Source: Plicaturopsis crispa FD-325 SS-3
Lineage: Eukaryota > Basidiomycota > Agaricomycetes > Amylocorticiales > Amylocorticiaceae
Length of the DNA: 64,000 bases
Direction of reading: 5' to 3'
NCBI GenBank assembly: GCA_000827205.1
Contig: KN832559.1
Coordinates: 247,167-311,166 of the forward strand
Of the stretch, positions 56,668 to 64,000 are shown one piece after another. The number at the start of each line of letters is the position of its first letter. Positions within the stretch are counted from its first letter, which is position 1. The notes beneath the pieces are model-generated. The model saw only the letters and a program-made list of their open reading frames with translations, was not told the origin of the DNA and did no database searches. The translations under genes were made by a program, and so were the position numbers.

Positions 56668-56934
56668 ATAATACGACGTGACGCATATATACATCTTGAA
56701 CAATGTTCGAATTCGGCGAACATTTGCGGTTAGGTCTGTATGTGATGTGTAGCACTGTATAAAATACACGGGGATGCATTCGATATCTAGGGTACTGGCA
56801 TGCATATGACTGTGTCTTCATGCCCGGATGAAACTAAAATCAAAAGCATCCGAACCAAGTCCGAGTCGATATTCAATCTTAGCTGCGAGCCTCGAGGACA
56901 CCACGGCCCTTTCATTCTCTTCTATATTGGCACT

Positions 56935-57426
56935 ATGCCGCCGTCTTCTGCTCTGCCGCTGAAAGTCACGCCCGCGTCTACGCCGAACAAGCCATTCGCC
57001 AAGGACAACATGAGAGACCAAACGCTAACACCCGCGAATGGCAAGAAACCAGCACCTGCGAATCCTGGGGAGATATCGAGCCCGCACGAGCTCACGGCAT
57101 TCGTGCGTACGCGTCCTATCCTTTTGAATGACAGGGTGGCTCAGTGTCTTCTCTGGTATGTAGGTAGAGACATTGCTAGAGCAGCTCGACACGAAGTTCG
57201 ACGAGATGTCGACGCAGATTCTCGACCGCAGTACGTTGCGCTATCCAGTCGGCGTCGTGGGGCTAACATGTTCAAAAATTTCATAGTGGAGCAGATGTCG
57301 ACGCGTGTCGACGCGCTTGAGGCGTCCATCCAAGACATCATCAACGGCGATATAACCACGGCAAGCGTCCCAGCATCCCCAGCACCCGTGCCCGGTATCC
57401 GCAGGAGTGGAAGCGGTCTGTCGTGA
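56935..57426 (+). CDS. HSBP1: Heat shock factor-binding protein 1 homologue
   Basis: HSBP1 is a small coiled-coil protein that binds heat shock factor trimers and damps the heat shock response. Exons 56935-57102, 57164-57230 and 57287-57426 give 124 residues. The coiled-coil core starts at ELTAFVETLLEQLDTKFDEM and continues MEQMSTRVDALEASIQDII, the conserved HSBP1 heptad pattern. An N-terminal extension of about 53 mostly polar residues (MPPSSALPLKVTPAS...) and a Pro/Ser tail make it longer than the roughly 75-residue animal protein. It follows GET4 in the same orientation after 267 bases. Confidence 0.88.
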   Translation: MPPSSALPLKVTPASTPNKPFAKDNMRDQTLTPANGKKPAPANPGEISSPHELTAFVRTRPILLNDRVAQCLLWYVGRDIARAARHEVRRDVDADSRPQYVALSSRRRGANMFKNFIVEQMSTRVDALEASIQDIINGDITTASVPASPAPVPGIRRSGSGLS

Positions 57427-57825
57427 CGATCGTCAGCATACCCGATTTAATACTAGTATATACGCGGTGAGTTGCTTGCTTTTCACCCAAGGGTGTATAG
57501 CTGACTAGTTGCTGTAGATATTGTATAATAATAGAGATTGTATTCCACATGTTATCGGCCTGGTCACCCAACCGGAAGGATGCGAGCGTGGGCCCACGCC
57601 ATATTCTTCGTTGAGACCTGAAATGCATTGCCTGCACTGTCCACACACACAGTATTTGGCTGGGCAGCAACATGAAAGCTACTCTGATCGGAAGGACCGT
57701 CTCGAATCGTATAGGCGACGCTTGCAATTCCTTCCTCCAGAAATAAGGATTCGATGAATAATCATGATACATACAACATATCGTCCTACAACAGCGTCAA
57801 TTATCTTCCTTTCCTTCGCTCCAAT
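57427..57825. other. Intergenic stretch between convergent genes
   Basis: 3' regions of HSBP1 and NAS6. No other feature seen. Confidence 0.6.
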
Positions 57826-59026
57826 TTACCGTTTTCCGCAACGATCGATAATGTACTGTTTGGCGCGTTTCTGCTCTGGTCCGCCAACGCCCTCCATATC
57901 TTCCGGCGCCTCTTGATCCTGGTTTAACTGACAGGGATATCAGACCGAATACACACCGGACCATTCGCGAAGATTGACGTACCCGTTCGCGGTCGGCTCC
58001 AGCTTCAATCAGCAGGCAAGCCGCCTCGGCGTGTGCTGAATCTAGAGCAAGATGCAAAGGCGTATTTCCTGTTTAACGCAGACATTGAATGCCGGCAACA
58101 GATAGACCACATCGACGCGCATACCAATTCGATCGCCCGTGTTTAGACGCGTCTTAGGTGCGCCTTCCGGTGCCTTCAGGAGAATTGATATGAAGCCCGT
58201 TGAGCCAGTCGTAGCGGCTCGGTGGCTACAAAGCAAAGGTTACTCGGAGGGACCTGGCAGCATGGGGAAATAGACATACAGAGGCACTTGGTTTGCTTTG
58301 TCCTTGGCGTTTATCTACATTGGAAAGTGAGCAGCCGGTTCCGGAACGACATAGAGAGGTCGTACATCAGCGCCTCTAGAGATGAGGAATTTTCCTATCT
58401 ACGAAAGGGTTGAGCATCGCATATCTAGAAGATATCGGGAATGGCCTACATCGACTCGGGACTTGGAGGCGGCGTAATGTCTGCGTAGGTATCAGGATGC
58501 ACCCCTGCGGAAATGGCATGGATCATAAGCACTCACAAGGGTGTCAAGCCCTTGTTGTTTCTGTTGTTCACATCGGCCCCGGCGCCCACGAGTTCACGCA
58601 CAATTTCTTCGTGGCCCGCACTGACTAGGGGGCAAAACAATGCGTCAAGCTCTTGAACGATAGGGTGCAGCCAATCCACATACCGGCAATGTGAAGGGCA
58701 GTCCATCCGCTGCCATCTGGCTTGTCTACTTCCGCCCCTTTGTCGAGGAGATATCGAGTGACATCTACGGAGCCGGTGGACGCGGCCCAGTGTAAAGGTG
58801 TCCTATCATCCTAAGTATATACAAGAACGTCAGATGGGCTGGAGCGAGCGTAGAGCTAATTGCGCACCACGTCAACTGCATTCACGAGCTTGGGATCTTC
58901 GCTCAGTAGAGAACGTAGTAAAGATAGCTGGTCTAACGACCGGGTCCCGTCAGGTCGGACAAGGTAAGCTGGAAGTAGATCAAACGCACTGTTCTGTGCA
59001 GCCGAATGCACTGAGACTGAAGACAT
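57826..59026 (-). CDS. NAS6: Proteasome assembly chaperone Nas6/gankyrin (ankyrin repeats)
   Basis: Nas6 (PSMD10) binds the ATPase subunit Rpt3 during assembly of the 19S proteasome base. Exons 59026-58990, 58932-58871, 58810-58684, 58624-58537, 58480-58450, 58398-58366, 58314-58280, 58225-58125, 58068-57983 and 57927-57826 give 233 residues, close to the 228 of yeast. Ankyrin units are visible: DRTPLHWAASTGSVDVTRYL, GWTALHIAV...AGHEEIVREL, GLTPLHYAAS, QVPLHRAATTGS and NTPLHLALDSAHAEAACLLI. The C-terminus reads KRAKQYIIDRCGKR. The N-terminus (SVHSAAQNNQLSLLRSLL) fits the first repeat. The assignment to Nas6, as against another ankyrin protein, rests on length and repeat order. Confidence 0.85.
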
Positions 59027-59275
59027 GTTGCGAACTGGTTTAGTAGGATCCCTGTTCCAGTTTCAACGGAATTCCAAGATATGAAAGACGGGCAGGACGT
59101 AGAGAATGAAAGAGACGCATACGCGCGCGTGGGCCGCGCGGTTCCGACGCGCGGCGTCAATTCTTTGCACGCGTCTAATTGAACCTCGTCTAAACCGCCA
59201 GGGCACTTTTTGCTTTCTTTCTTTACCGTCTTGCTCGTCGATAGACCGCGTTGGCTCAGATAATGAGCGAGCAGG

Positions 59276-61337
59276 ATGCCTTCCGCCCCATGGTCTCCCG
59301 AAACCGATGTTCAAGATAAACCGCACGCCTTGTTACCTTTCCTCCAATCCCAGTCGCAGAATACCCTCACCCGTCTCTACCAACGGCCATCGTCATGCCT
59401 ATCTATCTTTCGGTAAGTACATCCGTCTCCTGCGTGTAACACCACGCATATATCATATTCTGCAGTCTTCTCGGCCCCGTGGAGAGGCAGCTCACCATGA
59501 ATCTACTCTGGCTCGAGTCCGCTATCCCCGCCTCGACGATGGCAGCATGGGTTATACGCGAAAATAAAAGGCAAGAGACCCTCAGATGTTCTCCTATTCT
59601 GTGTATTCAAATACGAGATTGGGGGATAGATTTTACGACAGCGCGCTGGGAACATTAGCACGTCTTCACATACTACCCAAATCAAACGTGAAGCTGTCGT
59701 TAAATCCGACATTCAAATCTAGTCTACGGCAGGCCTTAACGGGCGGGTGAGTCAGTAAAACGTTCACCGTTGACGGTCATTAAACGGTCGCAGGGGTACA
59801 AGCGGGAGCTTTGGTGTCCCCGCTGACTCCGAAGACAAACGGACGACGCCTGATATCGAATCATTGGATAATTTTGCACTCGAGCGGTGGGAGGTTAGCC
59901 ATTATTTTTATGCACGTGCGCAGTCGTGCTGACGGCGAGGACAGACCATTCTTCACTACATGGTCTCTGCAGGCCCTGGACAGAATCCCACAAAGCCATC
60001 CCATGGCGTATTGTATCTTCTCGAACGAAGTGGATTGATGGGGAGCTACCAGTAAGCCGCCAGTGACGGAGCGCCCGTTGGCAAATATTGACAGCGGAGT
60101 GCAGTGGATCCAGTCTACAAATTACGTCGGCAGGTTTTCAATTCCTCCTCCACTCGCCGCGGGCGCAGCTGTGGGATCTCCTTCTGCAATATCTTCAAGC
60201 CGAGGTGAGTTTGGCAAGTCTTCGGTCATGCGGTCCTTACCTACGTTGTTTATTTATCATAGGAACGTCAAATGGATGTCGTAGAGGTTCTTAGCTTTCT
60301 ATTCATGCTATCGACGATGGAACTCGGTCGAGTAAACATGCAATCATTCAGTCCCGGGACATCTCTCACGACCTTCGCATTGCAGGAGTATTCGACCGAA
60401 AATCTCAGCGAAACGCAAAAAGTGATGTTGGAGGATCTTCGCGACTACGGATTGGTCTGGCAGCGGAAGGTCAGCGCAGGCGGTTTCCCTCATACGAAAC
60501 GGCGTTTCTCATCATCTATCAGGGTTCATCTCGCCGTTTTAGCCCGACACGCTTAGCGACGACCCTGACGTCCTCATCGCCGCCTCTTCCGTCTGCTACA
60601 AGCGCCGGCTCGGGGCCTAAAGAGGGCTTCATCGTCCTCGAGACAAACTACAGGGTTTATGCTTATACTGGTACCGAGTCTGTCCTGCCCTCCAGCACGC
60701 GCTCTGATCACCCTCCGCAGATAACCCTCTTCAGACCGCTGTACTCAATCTATTCGTGACACTGAAATACCGCTTCCCAAACCTCGTGGTAGGTTCTATT
60801 ACTCGTGAAAGCGTCAAGAAGGCGCTCGGAAATGGTATTTCGGCAGAGCAGGTATGTCCCAGGTACCTTGCGGCGAACCACTCAATTCAATTCTGGGCAC
60901 ATAGATCATCAGCTACCTCACCGCGCACGCCCACCCCCAGATGCGGAAGAACGTACGTTTCCTCGTTCCCTCGCAGTCGCAAGCATACCCTGACCCCGCA
61001 TTTCACATCGACAGAATCCATTGCTGCCGGTGACAGTGCAGGATCAAATCAGATTGTGGGAACTCGAGCGCAATCGCCTCAAGTCACAGGAAGGTGCGTG
61101 CTATGTCCGCGCGCAGCCTCGCCGCAATCTAGAGCGGGCGAACTCACCGGGATTCTCTCAGGGTATCTATACACCTCCTTCACTTCGCAGGCAGACTACG
61201 AGTTTGTGCTCAAGTATGCGAAAGACGTCGATGTCGTTCTCTGGGAGAACCCGGCGAAACGCTGTTTCTTCGGCAGCCTGGAAGGGCATGCTAACATTAA
61301 AGGGTTCATCGAACGGCGGAAGACGGGTTCGGTATAG
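59276..61337 (+). CDS. TFB2: TFIIH core subunit Tfb2 (p52/GTF2H4)
   Basis: Tfb2 is part of the TFIIH core used in transcription initiation and nucleotide excision repair, where it anchors the XPB/Ssl2 helicase. Exons 59276-59412, 59466-59570, 59630-59746, 59794-59893, 59945-60051, 60105-60204, 60263-60331, 60386-60469, 60523-60670, 60721-60851, 60905-60952, 61015-61093 and 61162-61337 give 466 residues, the family length. Marks are LTRLYQRPSSCLSIFR, MNLLWLESAIPASTMAAWV, LNPTFKSSLRQALTGG, MDVVEVLSFLFMLSTMELG, YGLVWQRK, RFPNLVVGSITRESV, YLTAHAHPQMRKNNPLLPVT and VVLWENPAKRCFF. The second intron uses a GC donor (AAAAG|GCAAGA). The start at 59276 gives MPSAPWSPETD. Confidence 0.94.
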
Positions 61338-61588
61338 GTTGAATACAGTATGTGCAATATACACGCGGGTCCGTCCGTCCTTCCGCTATTAGGGTATGGA
61401 TATACAGAGCTATGTGAAGAATGCGCCAATCAAGAAACTAAGAGCTACATGTAAACCCCAAAAAGTTCGTGTATGATGTTCGTCCGTATGTATTATATAT
61501 GATGATGAAGGAAAACCCCCAAGAGTATATCGTAGGTATTATCTAGATGTCCGTACGCACCGTGGAGGTAATGCAGAATATCAGGTCG

Positions 61589-63378
61589 CTAGTTGTAGAA
61601 CCCGCTCGAATAATGCTCGCTCGGCCTCGTCAGCCCAGAGCTGGAGGCGAATGAACTCTGGTCCTCGTCAAAGCCGATGGAGGGTGTTTCAGGCAACGTT
61701 TGCAGCGGCGAGTACGTCGACTCCGGAGTGCTGTCGCTGGGAGACCACTGCGCGAGCTGGCGCTGAGGAAAGTCGTCGTACCCGCTAGTGTTCGTGTCGA
61801 CAGAGTACTGCGACTGCGCACGCGTCGGCGGCCACTCGAGGCCCGGGGCATGGTGGTTCCCCGTCGACGGAAGTGACCAGCTGCTCGACCCCGTGTCGGG
61901 GACGAAGTTGTCGCCCACGCCGGTTGCCGAGGTTTGCAGTCGGAGAGGATCGTTCGTTCCTGCAGAACGGTAGTCGAAGTGCAAGAGTGAGGCGGGGTCG
62001 CGCTGCGAGTCCTCGCTGGAAGGAAGCAAGTGCGAGCGCTGTGCGTACAAATGAGAAATCGGGGGAGAGGGCGAGTGCTTGAACGTGCGCGAGGATGAAG
62101 GGGCGGGAGAAATGCCGTTATATCTGAGGTCTGCGCTGTCGCGGTCGGCGGTGGCGAAGTGGCGCGAGAGACCGCCCCAGGAACTCGGCGCGGTGGCTGA
62201 ACCACCACCGACGTCGATATCTCGGTGCTTTTGGCTGTGTCTCGACGAGTGGGAGGCCGTGTTCCAGGGTGCAGAATTGCTAGCACGCGCAGAGCTGCGT
62301 GCAATGTCATAATTGTTTCTGTCTGCGATCCCCCACGAGCTCCCGCGCGAAAAGCCTGCACTGGACGACGACTCTCCCAACGGCGACGCAAAACCTCGGT
62401 GCCGAGTACTGCCGCTGCGTTCGCGCATGGTCGATGGCAGACTGACTTGACGATTGGAGATGGCAGGCGACCCATGTAACGACACAGAATCGTCCGAATA
62501 TTCCGACTCCATTTCGTCGTCCTCAGATCTAAGCAATCAAGCTATCAGACTTCGTCCTGTCCAATTATCTGCGCGGACTCACACCAGCCTCGCCTTGCCG
62601 TCGGGTCCTGTCTCAATTTTGGGTGGTGTCCGGAAATTGGTGAAACGGAAGATGTGAGGTGGAAGTTCTAGCGCGTAAACGTCGCGACGGCTGGTAGGTT
62701 TTTTCAATTTCCCCGATTTTATGTCGTCTTCGGTATAATACGAGATGAGATGCAGATTCGAATTGTCCATGGTAATTGTGATCGTCTAGTAGCCGGGTAT
62801 TAGGTCGCTAAGATTAACGGCGCCTGTGTTTAGCTCACCTTTTTCATCAGGCCGTTCTGTTTCATTGCTCCTTGGTTAGCCAAGAGGCTGGGTAGCTTGG
62901 GCAGTAGCGTTGGCGATTCTGTCTTCGTGGCAGCAGGCGAATCCTGATCGTAAGTGCGTTGGTGTGCTCCCCGGCTATTATCGCGCTCATTGATCTCTCG
63001 ATAGACCTGCAGCGAATCCCTTGGTCAGTTACAATAACCGGGCAACAGCCGTTTTTGGCGTACCAAGAAATTCCCGACAATGCGCGAGGGAGACCAAAGT
63101 AGGCCCTCTGTCCAGCGTCTAATGCCACTCTCTTCGACATCGAAGACGAACACAGCTTAAGGGACACAAGGTGAGAACGACTGCTCATGAGACGCCGTTG
63201 CGAAACACTTACCTCCACTCTTTATCATGGTGCGCCGCTCGGAGTCATTAAGGCGTCTTGTAATTCGCGGTATGACGCCCTGGCGGGCGGCATGGACAAG
63301 CCTCAGGGCGTGCTCCGTTGTTTCGACATACCCGTAGAATGGCTCTGCGGCCGAATCACCCACGACGTTTGGTAGCAT
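61589..63378 (-). CDS. Gti1/Pac2 (WOPR) family transcription factor
   Basis: WOPR-domain factors control morphology and secondary metabolism in fungi (Wor1, Gti1, Pac2). Exons 63378-63213, 63155-63064, 63006-62839, 62785-62583 and 62528-61589 give 522 residues. The first WOPR block reads PFYGYVETTEHALRLVHAAR, then GVIPRITRRLNDSERRTMI, FVFDVEESGIRRWTEGLLW and SPSRIVGNFLVYREI. The second block reads LMKKTITITMDNSNLHLISY and HIFRFTNFRTPP. A Ser-rich, probably disordered tail of about 300 residues follows, as is usual. An in-frame Met at 63480 would add 34 residues; I chose 63378 because the domain begins soon after it. Nothing in the window shows what it regulates. Confidence 0.9.
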
Positions 63379-64000
63379 AGCGGCAGGTAGCGGGATTCTG
63401 AAGCGTTCTGTGTGGGGTATGGTGTGTGCAAATTGGCCCCGGTTAGCAGTGAGTTTTAAAGGAACTTGAACGGTTGGCAATGATTTCCTTTCTTTACGGT
63501 TCCTGCTACTGGTACCATGGTGTCGATGATCGTGTTCTTAGTGAAAGATCGCCCACTAGAACGCCCAGGGCCCCAGGTAGTGAACTCCATACGCCACTTT
63601 TCCTGACTTCCGCCAATACTGGGATACGCCGTGGGTAAGGGCACCGGAACGCGTTAGCGGCACTACAAGATACAGCTCTGCTCAAGGCCATCATTCCTAG
63701 GCCGGACTACGATTTGTCGTCCGATCTTGTGTGAAATGGGACTTTGGGTGGTGCAACGCCACATAATTCACCGGGGCCGCGCCGCATTGCAGTGCGTCGT
63801 GTATCTCCTTCTCTGTCTCCGCACTGACATCTGGCACTTGAGTCGGAGCGGCGATTGGGTAACGGCTGCACCAGAAAAAATGGAGCCCCCCATATCATGA
63901 TAACGGGTTCGACTGCGTATGGCAACTGGGGCCGCCACTGACGACGCGCGAGATGGCACAAGGTACGCCCCAGGGTTCCTGCTACTGCGATGTGCTACCG
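63379..64000. other. Upstream region of the WOPR gene to the window edge
   Basis: Promoter side of the transcription factor gene. Minus-strand frames at 63456-63694 and 63707-63961 are short and without motifs. Confidence 0.5.

Noticed and set aside
61630-62475. Minus-strand frame of 281 residues, rich in Arg, Pro and Ser.
   Set aside because: It is the shifted frame of the Ser-rich tail of the WOPR factor.
1-64000. CRISPR arrays, retroelements, large DNA transposon genes, rRNA.
   Set aside because: None seen on either strand. The organism is a fungus, so CRISPR would not be expected.

Overview
The window reads as nuclear DNA of a filamentous basidiomycete, most likely a wood-decay agaricomycete. 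Genes are dense on both strands and broken by many 50-65 base introns (GT..AG, with two GC..AG cases). The gene set includes an AA14-type lytic polysaccharide monooxygenase, fungal DUF6534 and Gti1/Pac2 families, and fungal forms of Prp16, Med8, Tsc13, Arv1, Get4, Nas6 and Tfb2. No tRNA cloverleaf that looks functional, rRNA, CRISPR array or intact autonomous transposon was seen. All gene models were made by hand from reading frames, splice signals and family motifs; no alignment program or database search was run.

Layout. 0-5 kb: the 5' part of PRP16 (running off the left edge), then a small family of CHORD-like cysteine/histidine proteins. One of these appears cut in two by about 1.4 kb of foreign sequence that holds a 406-base assembly gap. 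5-26 kb is an accessory-looking block: two convergent O-methyltransferase genes, a non-autonomous inverted-repeat element carrying tRNA-like pieces, a secreted two-domain ricin-B-type lectin, a divergent profilin-like gene, an AA14 LPMO, about 3 kb with no gene, a divergent beta-tubulin paralogue, and a third O-methyltransferase. The three methyltransferases have ten exons of exactly the same lengths, so they are recent duplicates.

26-45 kb is housekeeping: cyanase, SDHAF3, a DUF4604 protein, Mediator subunit 8, an ABHD11/Imo32-type mitochondrial hydrolase, the enoyl-CoA reductase TSC13, and ARV1, mixed with several long, low-complexity proteins of unknown function. 45-54 kb is again more accessory: a 16-exon type-B carboxylesterase, a DUF6534 membrane protein whose 900-base coding sequence is split into 19 exons, and a RING-like protein with SUMO-interaction-like motifs. 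55-64 kb returns to conserved genes: GET4, HSBP1, NAS6, TFB2 and a Gti1/Pac2 (WOPR) transcription factor.

Themes. Endoplasmic reticulum lipid and tail-anchor functions (TSC13, ARV1, GET4) and transcription/splicing factors (PRP16, MED8, TFB2, WOPR) occur by chance proximity as far as can be seen. The part most worth a second look is 6.8-26.2 kb, where duplicated methyltransferases sit beside divergent copies of two cytoskeletal proteins. Another is 49.3-51.2 kb, where a small membrane protein is fragmented into microexons.
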